Shown piece after piece: positions 1 through 14,755 of a stretch of DNA of 64,000 bases. The DNA is taken from contig CADCXA010000009.1 in assembly GCA_902806565.1 (NCBI GenBank), forward strand, positions 62,001-126,000. Direction: 5' to 3'. Positions within the stretch are counted from its first letter, which is position 1. The number at the start of each line of letters is the position of its first letter. The position numbers and the translations under genes are program-made. The notes under the pieces are model-generated. The model saw nothing but the letters and a program-made list of their open reading frames with translations. It made no database searches and had not been told where the DNA came from. The DNA is from Hypoxylon rubiginosum. Lineage: Eukaryota > Ascomycota > Sordariomycetes > Xylariales > Hypoxylaceae.

Positions 1-3000
1 CTTATAGTAATTTTAATAAAACATATTAACTTTTATTTTTTTTATAATATTAATATATTTATAATTTATTTTTATTAATTATATATTTTTTTAGTTTTTT
101 TTTTAGTTAGTATTTAATATATTATTTATTAGTAATAAATAATTAAGTAAAAATAATATTTTTTTATAATTTATTATAATAAAATCCTTTTAATTTATAA
201 TATATATAATTATTAATTTAAATTATTATTTTTTTTTTATTAAAATATTAAACGCTTAGTTATAATTATAATATTAATTAGTTAAAATAAATATATAAAA
301 TATTAATATTTACTTATAATTATAATATATTATTTTTTTATAAAAAAATTATTATTTATAGTAATTATATATAAAAATTATTTTTTATATATTTTTTTAT
401 AATTAAAATTAGTTAAAATTATAATTAAAATTATTATTATTAATCGCGTTATTTAAAACTTTTTTACCTTTTTATAATTAAAAAGCTTTTTAAATTATAA
501 TATATTTTTTTTAAGATAATTATTATTTTTTTTAATGGAATTGTTTTTTTTATTATTACTTTTTTTTTTTTTATATATTTAATGTAATTTTCTATTATAA
601 ATATTACTTATTTAAATTAAAAAAAATAATTGGTTATAAAAAAAGAAAAAAAAACATAAATAACTAAACATATAAAATTAATTATAGTTAATTTATTTTA
701 TGAATTATTAATTATTGTTAAATATTTAATTAATTTAATAAATTTTTTTTATATTTTATAAAAAGCGATAAAAATATTTATAATAAATATAAAAGGTATA
801 TTAAAGAATATATTTTTTAAAAAATATGAGATTAATTTTATTAATAATTATATAAAATAAATATATTATATTTTAATTAATATAAAATATTTTATTATAA
901 TAATGTTTATTATTATATAATTATTATATACATTATTAGTTTTTTTTAATTTATAGTTAAAAATATTTAAAGGTTTTAATTAAATTTATTTACTTTTTAA
1001 ATTTTAAAAATTTAAAGTAAAAGTAATTTTTTAATATTTATTTATTTATAATTTTTTATTTAATATATATAGCGTTTTTAATAATATATTTAATTTTAAA
1101 AAATAAATTATAAAATATTTTTACCGTTTAACGTTATATAGTAAAAAATAATTTTTCTAAGATTAAAAAAGAAGAATAATGGTTATTATTTTTTTTAAAA
1201 TAAAAAAGGAAAAAGTTAAATATATATTTTAAGTATTTATTTTTTATAATTTTAATAGTTACGATACCTAGTTAATTTCCGCTTAAATTATTAAGTTATT
1301 TAACTTTTTAAAACCTTGGTAATTTAATAAGAATATTAAGTTTAAATTTATAATAAAAATATTAATTAAATTAATAAAAATATTATTTTTATTTATAATT
1401 AATATAAAGTTTATAAATAAATTAAAAATAATAAATATTAAAGTTTTATTATTTATAATTAATATAAAGTTTATAAGTAAAATAAAAGCGATATATAATA
1501 AGGATTTAATAATTATAATTAAAATGAAAATAATATTTATTTCAGTGTTTTATTAAGTTTCGTTGGTTTTAATTAATAAAAAAAGAAATGTTTATAATAA
1601 TAAAAACAAAATATAAATAATTATTTAACACGTAAATAAGTTTATTATATATATTATTAATATATTATTTTAATATTAAATTAATTTTTATATTAACTTA
1701 AAAAATTATATATTTATTTTATTTTTAAATATATAATGTTTTTTAGTTATTTTTATTAAATAAAAAAAAAAAACCATAAAAACAATAAAAAAAAACTAAC
1801 TAATATACTTATTTATTTATAAATAAATTTTTAATTTAAATTAAATAGTTTTTTTATTTTATTTAAGTTTATTATATAAAATAAATATATATATTTAGTT
1901 TATTTATATAAATAAAATATTTATATTTTAATTTAAATATAAAAACGCTTAGTTTATTTAATAATGTTAATAATCCGATTTTAAATGTAAATTTTAGTTT
2001 AAAAAAAAGTTATATACTAGTAAAATTTATATAAAAACAAATAATTTTATTTAATTAAATTATTAAAAACATATAAAAACATATAAGTTAATAATTATAT
2101 ATATAATAATATTAATTTAAATGTTTAACTTTTAAAATATTTTAATATTTAACTAGTTTATTTAATTTTTTATTATTATAATTATTTAATTATAATTTAT
2201 TACTTTTATATTTTAATATTATTTTATATTTTTTTTATATCTTTTTACCTTTTTTTTTTTCCTTTAATATAAATTTTAATAATAGGTTTAATAATAATAA
2301 ATTCGGTATTTTAATTATAATTAATTATATATAAACTAAATTTTATAATAAAATATAAAATATAAATTATAAATAAATCTATTAATATAATGGTTTTAAT
2401 AATAAAGTAAAATATTTTATTTATAATAAACGTTTTTATTAAAATATTAATAATAATTATAAAAAAAAGATAAAAATATAATAAATATTATAGAACTTAT
2501 TACCGTTTTTATTTTAACTTAAAATTTATATATTTATTATTTAATATTATATTAATAAAAATAAGAAAATACTTATTTAAATATTTAAATAATGTAAATC
2601 CATTTATTATTTATTAGAAAAATTTATTTAATATAATTAAAAATAAGTTATATAAATATTAAACTAAGTAAATATTATATATATTTAGATTATTTTTTTT
2701 AGGAATATATTATTATTAAATTATATAATAATAAATAATAAACAATTAATAATAATTAAACCATGATATTTATAAAACATTTTTTAAAAAAAAAAAGAGT
2801 TTTTATTTAATTTTAATTATTAAATAATTTTATAAAAATACAGGATATATTAACTAGTTTTTATATATTTTAATTAAAAGTTAAAAGTTTTTTAACTAGT
2901 AATATATATAAAGTTTATATTATAATGTTTATATTATATATTTATAAACTATAAAAAGTTTATTATTTTTTATTTTTTATTATATTTATATTAAAAATAT

Positions 3001-3010
3001 TAATTTTTTT

Positions 3011-3070
3011 AAACTAGTTATTTTTAAGCTAGTTATTTTTAAGTTAATTATTTTTAAGTTAATTATTTTT
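3011..3070. repeat. 15-bp tandem repeat, four copies
   Basis: Four head-to-tail copies of a 15-bp unit of the form aagYtaRttattttt lie inside the AT-rich block. Copies differ at two or three positions. This is a local slippage or duplication product with no coding meaning. Confidence 0.7.
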
Positions 3071-6000
3071 ATTAAATTAATTATTTATATTAAACTAATT
3101 TTAATTATTAACTTTTAAATTTAAAAGTAAAATAATATATTATATAATAACTTAATATATATATTTTTATTAATATTTATTAAAAGGTTTTATTTAATTT
3201 AAATAAAACTGTTAATTATATTAATAAAAGTTATAATCGCTTTAATATAATACGTATTTTATTAAAAAAGCTAATATAAAAAAAAATTTTTAAATTAGTT
3301 AATAATAATAATTTTAGTTTGTTTTTAATTTAAAAAATATTTATTAATTATTAAATAAATAAACTTATTTTTTAAACTTAAAGGTATTTTATTATAAAAG
3401 ATAATAATATATTAATAATAAAAGTAAACTTTAATTTTAAAATAAAATTAAAATTAAATAAAATTAATATCGCCGATACTTTAAAAATTATTTTAAAATC
3501 TAATAAAATTATTATAATTAATTAATTATTAATATATAATATATATATCTATAAATAGAAAACTAACCTATTATTAATTAAGCTTATTAATAAAGTTTAA
3601 AAATGTTAAATAATAATAATAATAACTATTATTATTTTTAAAAAAATCTAAAAATAATTTTTATTTTTAATAAATATAATATTAATTAATATATAAAAGT
3701 AATAAGGCTTAGATATTATTAAAAACTTTTTTATAAATAATAATAATTTATAAGTAATTATTATTATATTAAATTAAATATTATATTTTTAGATTTTAAA
3801 TAAATTTATATTAATTTATTATTTTATATTATTATATTATTATTAATTAATTAATTTTTTAATATTAATATTTTATATTTTTAAGTTAATTAACGAAACT
3901 ATAAATAATAATTAAAAGATATTATTTATATAAAGTTATAATATTAATATATATAATTTTTTTATTTATAACTTAAAATATAAAAATAATAATAACTTAT
4001 AAATAAAATATTATTCTTAGATATATTTATAAAAGTTAATGTTATAGTTTTAAAGAAAAAAATATTTTATTAAAATTTATTTATATTTTTTTTTTATTAA
4101 AAGTTTAAATATTCTTAGTTATTATATATATAATATAATATATTATAATATAATAAATACCGTTATTATTAAAAATATTAAAACTTAATATTAATTTTAA
4201 ACTAAAATAATTAAAGTGATATTAATATATAATTATAAATATTAATATAAATTTATTAAAAAAAGTAATATAATAGTATAATAATAAATTATTAGTATAA
4301 TTATTAGGTAAATATATAAAAGATAAATTCGGGATTTAAAAGTAATATATATATATAATAAACTAAATAAATATAAAAATTTAAATAAAATTTATAATAT
4401 TTAAAAAACTTAGTAAATTAGTTTTATATATATTTTTATTATAAATCTATAATTATTTAGTTAATTAAAATAAATAAGGTTAATTATTATTAAATAATAA
4501 TTTTAGTTAAATAAGCGGATTATTTTTTAGTTATATATAAATAATAATATTATATAATAATATAAAAACTAAAAATAAAATTATTAGTTTAATAATAAAA
4601 AAAAAGTAATGTTTAAAAATAATAAATGGTTTTAAAATAAATAAAATAATAATATTTAAAACTAATATTTATAATTAATAAATATATATAATAATAAATA
4701 CGTAATATAATATAAATAAATAATATAAAAAATAAAACTATTATTTATAATAACATTTAATAAAAATAACTTAAAAATAACCAAGTAATAATTTAATAAT
4801 AATTTATTAATAATTTAAATATAGTTTAAAAATAATTATAAATTTATTATATTTTAATATAAATTATTTTTTATTTTTAATATACTTTTTTATTTAATAA
4901 AAACTTGGTATATTAACACTTAATTTATAATTTTAAAAATATATTATAAATATTTTTAATATATTAAAATAATGACGTTTAAGTTATTTATTAAAATTAA
5001 TAATAATAAAAATAACATAGCACTTTTTTTTAATATATATATTAATTTTTATATATTTAAAAACTAAATATTAATAAAATTAATAAACGTAAAAAACATT
5101 TTAATTATTTAAAACCCTTATTTTAACTATAGATATTTTTATGGTATTTAAAACTTTTTAAACTATTATTAAATTATTATATAACTATTATTAAATTATT
5201 GTTTAATATTAACTTAACTGTTTTTTAATTATAACTAATAAAAATAAAACCTATTTTAAATAAAAATTTTATTAGTTAGGTTTTTATAAGTTAGTTAATA
5301 TTAATCTTACTATTAATTAATAATATTTAATTAGCTTTTTAAAATAAAAAAAGTATATTAAAAAAAATTATAGATTTTTAAATATGTTTATAAGTTAAAA
5401 TACCAGTAAATATTATAATAATTTAATAATAAATAATATATTAACCGTTATAATGTTTTTTAATAATTAAGTTTTAATTTTTTAATATAATAATAACGTG
5501 TAAATTAAACCAAAGTTTAATTAACATTTAAAAACTAATAGATTATAAAATATATAATTAAAATTATATTTAAATTTAATATTATATATAATATTATTTT
5601 TAAAATTAAAAGAAATATAAATATATTAATAATTATATAAAAAATTTTAATTAATAATTATAATTTTAAAAACATTAATATAACTTTTATATTAAAATAA
5701 ATATATAAATTATAATTAAATAATAACTTAATTAAAATTAAATAATAATTAATAAATATAATTAATTTATTATTAGTTTTTTTTATATTAACTAAAGAAT
5801 CTATTATTAAAAACTTATAAAATACTTTTTAAATATTAATAAAATAAATATTAATTAAATAATATAATATTTTATATAAATTTATTTTTATAAAAGGTTA
5901 ATATAATATATAATTCCGTTATAAGTTTAAGTAAATTATTATTAAATTATTATTTAATTATTATTTAGTTATTATTTAATTATTATTTAGTTTAATTTAT

Positions 6001-9000
6001 TAGTATTAATTAGTTATAATTTATAAAAACTTAAAGTTATTATAATAAGCTTAATTATAAATTAATTTAAAGTTAAAATATAAAAATATTTATATTTTTA
6101 GTTTTATATTAATTAATTAATAGATTAAATATATAAATAAAACTTTTATAACGTAATAAAAAAAAACTTTTTATTATTAAATAAGTTTTATATATTTAAA
6201 ATAAATAATACCTTATTTAAACATTTAAAGGATAATAAGTTTATTATTTAAATAATTAAAAAATAATGGTTATTATATCGCGCCGAGATATTTAAAAAAA
6301 TAAAAATTAAAAAAAAAAAAAAAAATAATAAAAATGAAATAGTTTTAACGCTTAATTAAATATTAACACTTTAAATATAAACTTAATTAACGTTAAATAA
6401 TAATTTAAATAAAATTAATTATAATAATTATATTATTAGCTTTTAATTAATATTAAATAATAATTTAGTTAAAATTAATTATAATATTAACTTTATTAAA
6501 TTAAAAAAACTTAAATTTAATAATTTTTTATATTTTTAAATATTAATAATATTAATAAATTTTATTATTAAATTATATTTAATAAATAATATTAATTATA
6601 TATTAATAAATAGCTAAAATAAATTTAATATAGTTATTATTTAATTAAATAATTAATTAATAGTTTTTTAATAATTAAATATTATAATAAATAATAATAA
6701 ACCTAAAAATAATAACGATTATTATTTTATAAGTTTATTATTTTTATTAGAAATTAAAACCGAAGTTAAAAATAATAAAGCTAAAATTAACACCATTAAA
6801 AATGGTAATAATAGCTTTAAAAATAACTTAATAACTAATAAAAATAATAAAATTACTAAAAATATAAAAGTTAAACTAATAACAATTAAATAAAAATTAG
6901 AAAATAAGTTAATAATAACTTAATAATAATAATTAAATAAAAGTTTAATAATTATTATTAAAAAGTTTAAAAAGAAAAGATATAACTTATTTATATTATT
7001 TAATAAATAGTAAATAACTAAACATTAAATTAAAAATATAAGTATACTTATTTTTAGTTTAAATAAATATTTTTTATATAAATAAACTAAATATTAATAT
7101 AATAAATTAATTTATTTATATATTTATTAAAAACTTATTTATATTAAAAATTATATTAATTTATTTTAATTTTTATATAAATTTATATAGCTTTTATTAT
7201 TATTAATTTATTTATTAATAGTTTTTCTTTTTTATAATAATAAATATTATAGTTACTATAAATAGTAACTAACTAAAAATTATTAATTATTATATTTATT
7301 ATATTTATTAATTATATTAATTAATATAAAAGTAATTTTATATATTTACTTATATTAATTATATATTATTTTAAGATTTTTTTAATATAATAATTATTTA
7401 TTTAATTATATTTAATATATAATGTTTTAGTTAGTGGATTTAAATCCTATAAAAAGTTATATATATAATTTGTTTTTTTAAGTTTAATTTATTAAAGTAA
7501 AATTTTAAAAATATATTTTTTTTTATATATTTTTTTTCTTTAAAACATTATAATTAAAAAAAATAACGTTTTTACCTAGCTTTTAAAATTTACTTATAAT
7601 ATTATTAAATATAAAGCAAGTAATATTAAAATCTATATTTACTTTAATATTAATATTATTAAATTTATTATTATATTTTTAAACTTATTTATATTTTTTA
7701 TAATTTTTATTATTTTCTAAATTAAAAAAACGTTTTTTATAAACGTTTAGGTTATATAGATATTTTTAATAATTATTAAATTTAAATTTAGATTTATTAG
7801 ATATTAATGTTTTATTATTTTAAATAAAATAGTTATTATTATTAGTTAAATTTAAATTATATATATATTTATTACTTTTATTTATAAATTAATTGTAACT
7901 TTTTTTAAACTTTAATATAAATTTATCTTAGATTTTATATATATTTTTATTATTATTATAAACTTATACCAAATAATAAAAATATAATATAAAAATAATA
8001 TATATGGTTTTTAAATAAAAAATATTTTATATAAAATAGTTAAAAAGAAACTTAATTTTAACACTTAAAAAATCCTGGTAAATGTAATTATAATATATTA
8101 TATATATATTATATAAATATTTTATATTTAATTTAATAATTTTAAAAATAAAAATATATTAATTATTTAGCTTTTTTAAAATAATAATAAGCTTTTTATA
8201 ATTAAATATATAATAGATATTACTATAAAAAAAAATATATTATTTAAATTATTAATAAGTTTATTATTATTTGATATTTTTACGTATTATTTTATATAGT
8301 TAATATTAAATTATAACTTGGTTTTTTTTAATATTAAATATACCGCTTCCACTTTTATATTATATTATATAACCCGGTAAATTTTATTATAATTAATAAT
8401 AACCATATAATTAATTAAATTAATTAATAAAAAGATAAATATAAATATAATAACAGTTTATTAAACAGTAAAAAGAAAAAATATTAGGGTAATTTTTATT
8501 AATATATTAAAAAAATTAATAAAAATGTTATTTAAAAATATAATAAAATGTAATAAAAAAGTATTAAAAATATAAAGAAATTATTAATTATTAAAAAAAG
8601 GTGTTATAATATATAATTTTAGATTTATTATAATTAAAACCTAGGAATATAAAATAAATATAAAAATAAACTTATATAACTAGGAATATAAAAATAATAA
8701 GTTTTTTAAATAATAATATTATTAGTTATTAATAGTGTAATAATTAAAATAGGATTAATATTTTAAAGGTTTTTAAAATATAAAAAATATAAAACATTTT
8801 TATTAAATATATTATTATAAAATTAAATATTTTTAATTATAATATAATAAATATATATTATAAGGTTATAATTAATATTATTATAATTTAAAATAAGAAA
8901 AAATAAAAATAATTTTATATATTTAAAGTAATTAAAATATTTAATATTAATTATTAACTTTATAATAAAATTAAATTAATTAAATTTTAATTTAATAACT

Positions 9001-11644
9001 TTAATATTAATAATATTTACCAATTATATAAACTTTTTAAAATAAAAATCTAATAAAGGTTTATATAAAATATAAAATAAATTTATTACGGAAAAAAAAA
9101 AAGCTTTAATATTATAAATTAAAAATAATTTTAAAATTAAAATTATAATAAATATAATATTTATTAAAAATTAATACTTAATAAAAATATAAAATATTTA
9201 TATAAATAATTTTAATATTTATAATATTAAATAAAAATTAAATAATCTATTAAATATTATTTTTAAATTATATTATAATAATTTTTTTATTAAAAAATAT
9301 AAACGCACTTTTAATATTTTTTATAAATAATAAAAAATACTAAAAATACATTTATATTTATTTTTAAAAATTATATAACTTTTTTAAACTTATTTATAAT
9401 TTTTTTTTAACTTTTTTACGCTTTATAATTTTTTAAATATAACGTATATTTAATTTTATATAGCGTTTAAATGTTTTTTTTTTTTTTTTTTTTAAATAAT
9501 ATTAACATGTAACTTAACTAACATTAATTTTTAATTAACTTAAATTTATTAACTTTTTTTATATAATATTAAAAGGTTTTTTTACTTTTTTTAAATTTTA
9601 AAAAATCCCTTAGTTTTAATAAATCTTTTAGTTTTTAAAAACTTTTTTAGTTTTATTTTCTTTAGTTTTTTATTATAAATATAATTTATTTATTAAGTTT
9701 TTATTATAATAATTATTATCATTAAATTAAAAAAACAGTTATAAAAACTAATAAATAAAAATAAAATTAATAATAATAATAATAATAAACATATTAATTT
9801 TAATTTATATAATTAATTAACATTTAATATAATTTATTTTAACTTTTTTAAACTTAATTAAAAATTTTTTATAACTTTAAATTAAATATAAATAAATTAT
9901 TTTCTAATTTTATTTTATTTATTTTAATATATTTTATATATTAATAAATATAATAATTAGTTTTTATTAATAAATAATATAAAATTAGGTAAGTTTATAT
10001 AATAAGTTTTAACTAGGATTAAAAATATAAAAGTTAATATTATTATTATTTAAATAATAATAAATAAAAATATATTTAAAACTTTATATTTTAATATATA
10101 AATTTTATTAATAATTTAATAAGTTTTTTTAAAATAAACTATTATTTTAAATATATAATATATAAATTAAAGTTATTATTTTAAAGAAATTAAGTTAAAT
10201 ATAATATTAATTATTAATTATAAAAATAAATTAAGAGGGGTTTTTTAAGCTAATTAAAATTCTAATTATTTTTAGTTATTTATATATAAATATATAGTAA
10301 TATTTTACCTTTAAAATAAAGTTATATTTAATATTAAATAAAAAATAATATATTTTAATATTATATTATTTTATTTTAATATTTAAATAATGTATATGTT
10401 AATTATTATTATAATAATAATAATAAAAAATATTTTTATTAATTAAATATATAATAAGAATTTAAATTTAAATAATAATATTTAATTTTTATAATAGTTA
10501 TTATAAAATAATTAAAAATAAATAATATGTTTATAATTATTTTTATATTAATATTAATTTATAGTATTTTATTATTAGTATTTAATAAAGATATTAAATT
10601 TATAATAAAATAAAAACTTATTATTATTTTCTTTAAAAAAAAATTAAAAAGGTTAAAAATTATTATAAATTAAGTATTTATTATTGTTTTAAATATTAAT
10701 AATTAAATATAAAATAAGTCTTTTTTTTTTAAAATATAAAAATAAATTAGGTTATTAATGAAAAATATTATTAAATTAATAAAATATATTATAAAAATTA
10801 TATTACTTATTTATAATATTAATATTATAGATATTAATTTATAATAACTTATTATTATATAATTAAATTTTATAATATTTAATAAAATCTAGTTATATTT
10901 TATAAAAAAGATATAAAAACTATTAATTTAAGGTTAAAAGTGGTTAGGAAAAATTATTAAGTTTTAATAGTTATTAATTAAATTTTTTATTTATATTAGT
11001 TTTAAATTTTTAAATATATTTAAGTTAGTAAAATATATTTAAATTAATTTCCTTTTAAAAGCTAATAATATTTTAAAAAATAATATAATTAATATATATA
11101 ATTAAACTTACTTATATAAAAATTAAGAATTATTTTAAATTACTTATAAATTTTTTTATATTTTATATAAGTTTTAATAAAGTTATATATATTTATTTAA
11201 TAAAATTACTATAAAAATAAATAATATATAATAATAAAAAGTTAGTTTTAATTAATAATAAATTTTAATAAAACTTATATAAATGTTAAAATATAATAAT
11301 ATATATTAATTAAAAATAAGAAAAATAATTAAGATTAAAAAAAATATATAAAACTTTTTAAAAATAAAGTAATAAATAAAAAAATTAAATAAAAAGTAAA
11401 AAAGTTTAATAAATAAAAAGAAATATAATTTATATTTTTTTAATTAATATTTTTAAAATATATTATAATAATATATTTTGTTATAAAAGAAATAAATAAA
11501 ATAAAAAGTTAGTTAAAAAAAAAACGTATATTATAATTAATTATATAAATATATATTTAAATAAATATTAAAAAAATATTATTAGTATTTTTTTTTTTTA
11601 ATTTTATAGGAAATAATTAATTATAATTAAATTAAAATGTGGAA

Positions 11645-11730
11645 ATAAAATATAAATATTTTTTATTTTACTTTTTATCTTATTTTTATTTTATTTTTTA
11701 TTTTATTTTTATTTTATTTTAACTTATATT
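11645..11730. repeat. (TTTTA)n-like simple repeat
   Basis: A run dominated by tttta/tttatt units, pyrimidine-rich on the top strand, inside the AT-rich block. It is a simple low-complexity repeat. Confidence 0.65.
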
Positions 11731-12744
11731 ATTAATAAAGAAGTTGGAATTTATATAAAATTTAATATTAAATTAAACGCTTTAAAACTTTTAATTAAAT
11801 TAATAATAATTTTTAATTTTAAAAAAAGATTTTTTTTATAAAATATAAATAAATAAAAAAAATAATATAAATTTAAATTTATTAGTTATTAAATTATAAT
11901 TAATAGGTATTGGAATTAAATTTATTAAATTATAAACTTTAAAAAATAACGTTAATTATGGAAATAATTTTTACTAAAAAAAAATAAGTTTTTATAGCTT
12001 ATTTAAATTTTATATTAAAAAAAAGGTTTAGTTTTTTTTTAAAAAAAATATGTTTTTAATAAATAAGATGGTTAAAATAAGGTTAGTTTTAATAAAAAAA
12101 AATTAAAAGATTTTTTAGAAAAATTTTTAAAATAATATATATTATTTATTATAAGTTAATAACATTTAATATTAATTAAAATTATAACTAAATAAAATAA
12201 TTATTTATATTAAGTAATATATATTAATTATTATTATTTAAGTTTTAATTTAAGTTTTAATAAGTAAATTAAAAATATTAAATTATTTAATTTAATAGCT
12301 TTTAATATAATATTAATACTTTTTTATAAAATAATATTTTTATTACTTTAAAAAAATTTAATAAATGTTTTAATTTAGCTTTTTAATATTTAGTTAGGTT
12401 TTTTTTATTATCGTTATTTTTAGTTTAATAATAAAAGTAATATATATTTTCTTAAGGATTAAAAATTTTAAAGTTTTTAATAAATTTTATTTATTAATAT
12501 AATTAATAAATTTCATTAAATTTATTTAAAAAGGAATTATAATATAAAAATATATTTTTATTTTATAAAATAAATTACTAGAAAAAAAGTATATTATTAT
12601 ATTAATTATATATATAATAATATTTATAATAAAAAGAAAAAAATCTTTAGTTTTAATATATATTATCCGGAATTTTAAAATTCTTAAAAGGTTTATTTAT
12701 ATAATAAATAAAACATTTTATAATAAATATATTTAATTAAGTTA

Positions 12745-12910
12745 TAATAAAAATAAGAAAAAAAAAAGATTTAAAAAGAAATAAAATAAATAAATAATAA
12801 GAGATAAAAAAAAATAAGTAAAAAAAAAAATAAAAAAATATAATAATTAAAAGAAAAAAAAGAAAAAGGGAGAAAAATAAAAATATATAAAAACAAAGAA
12901 TAAAAATAGT
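12745..12910. repeat. A/G-rich low-complexity tract
   Basis: A stretch of about 165 bp made almost only of A and G on the top strand, with a few T, inside the AT-rich block. There is no unit of fixed length. Confidence 0.6.
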
Positions 12911-14059
12911 TTTTTTTTATATATATATATATAAATATAAATATATTATTTTATAATTATATATATAAGTTAATATTTATTATTTATTTTTATTAAAATA
13001 TATATCTTAAAATTATATAATTATAAATTATAATAACTATAAATAACTATTTAATATTTAGTTTCTTTTAATTATATTTTTTTTTTATAGTTTTAATAAT
13101 TATAAAAAGTATTTATTTTTATTTAAATAATTTTTTTTAAGGTTATAATAATAAAAACTTAATATAAAAAGGTTTATTTAATTTAATTTATTTATATAAA
13201 AAAACATTTAAAAGTTAAATAATTATAAGTTAATTAAATAATTAAATATTAAATATATATAAATTAATATATAAAACTATAGTTTTTATATTTTAATTTT
13301 AAAATAACTAAGTTTTTTTATAAGTTTTTTTTATAAACTAGTAAAAGTTAAAAATTAAATAGTAAATTTTAATAACTATTTATAAATATAAATTATATTT
13401 ATTTTATAACTTATATATAGTTATTTATAATATTTTTAACGTGTTATTTTAAATTAAAATTATTATATTTTTTTATAAATTTTTTTTATAAACAAGAAAA
13501 GGTTATAAATTAATTAATTTTATAAAAACTTTAATAATAAATAATAAATTTTTATAATTATATTTAATTAAAAATTATTTGGTTATATTTTTAATATATA
13601 AATATTTTATAGCCTTGTTTTTTTTTTAAAGGTTAATTTTAAGTATTTAATTATATATAAAACTATATTTTAAGTTATATTTTTTAGGTTTTTTACTTTT
13701 TTTTTTATTATATTTAGTTTTATGTTAATTATATTTATATATATAAATAAAAGATTTTTTATAAAATTAAAAAATCTTTATTAAAATTAAATAAAAAACT
13801 TAATAATTAATATTATTATATAAAGCTTATTTTATATAAACTTTTAATATTAATTATATTATAGTTAAATAAAAAACAATAAAATAAAATAATAAAAAAT
13901 AAAGTTAAAAAATATAATATAATTAAAATTTTAATTAACTATTAAAATTATAATAGTGATTTATAAAATAAAAAAAATTTAATATATAGTTTATAAATAT
14001 ATTAATTAATATTAAAAAAATATATATTTATTTATTTTTTTTATAATATAATAATTATT

Positions 14060-14335
14060 TAATTATTATTAAATTATAATTAAAATATTATTAAATTATT
14101 ATTAAGTTATTATTAAACTATTATTAAATTATTATTAAATTATTATTAAGTTATTATTAAATTACTATTAAATTATTATTAAATTATTATTAAGTTATTA
14201 TTAAATTATTATTAAGTTATTATTTAATTATTATTAAATTATTATTTAATTATTATTAAATTATTATTTAATTATTATTAAGTTATTATTTAATTATTAA
14301 TAAGTTATTATTAAGTTATTATTAAGTTAAAAATA
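14060..14335. repeat. 11-bp tandem repeat array, about 25 copies
   Basis: About 25 consecutive copies of an 11-bp unit (consensus aaRttattatt, with a taattattatt variant) run without interruption. The array lies 180 bp inside the edge of the AT-rich block and about 420 bp beyond the stop codon of the MFS transporter. The 11-bp period is close to one helical turn, so the A/T steps are phased. An effect on DNA bending or nucleosomes is inference. Confidence 0.85.
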
Positions 14336-14755
14336 TATTATAACTAAATTATTATTATAATTAATAATTTTTATTTTAATTTTCTTATTATATTTTATAT
14401 ATTATTATTAATTTATATATTTTTTATAATTTAAATTAATAAAATATATTAATTTATTAAGAACCTAATGTATTTATATAATATAGAAATTATATATATT
14501 ATAGTTTTAGCTTATTTTACAAGTTTAACAGGTTTAGTGGATTTGGTGGACTTGGTATTTTTGTTATTTTGGTGGTTTTTTATAAACCGCCAACGGTTAA
14601 TATAACGCTTTTAAGAGACAGGCACTACTACCCAAGTTGTCACTTTAGCACCTGAATCTATTAACCCTTTACCGAAGTAGTTTCCAGTGCGTTACGAATA
14701 GTTATTTTCCAATATTCGTAGACGCTGTAGTATTAATACAATTTTGATACATGGG

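Larger units (their letters stand above)
1..14515. repeat. AT-rich, probably RIP-mutated heterochromatic block
   Basis: Almost pure A+T sequence with no ORF of 60 or more residues in any frame. CpA and TpG are visibly scarce and TpA is very common, while the few remaining C and G bases sit mostly in ApC/GpT, CpT and CpG contexts. This is what repeat-induced point mutation (C to T at CpA on both strands) leaves after saturation in ascomycetes. I cannot recognise any surviving transposon protein or terminal repeat, so the ancestral element is unknown. The block continues beyond the left edge and could be a RIPed transposon nest, or pericentromeric or subtelomeric DNA. AT content is judged by eye. 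Confidence 0.85.

Noticed and set aside
5930..6000. Possible CRISPR-like or structured repeat in the AT block
   Set aside because: It is only short taattatta slippage; no regular repeat-spacer structure, and the context is eukaryotic.
1..14515. Mitochondrial or plasmid DNA
   Set aside because: No mitochondrial gene, tRNA or intron-type ORF is visible in 14.5 kb, and the loss of CpA/TpG fits nuclear RIP better; assembly error at the junction is still possible.
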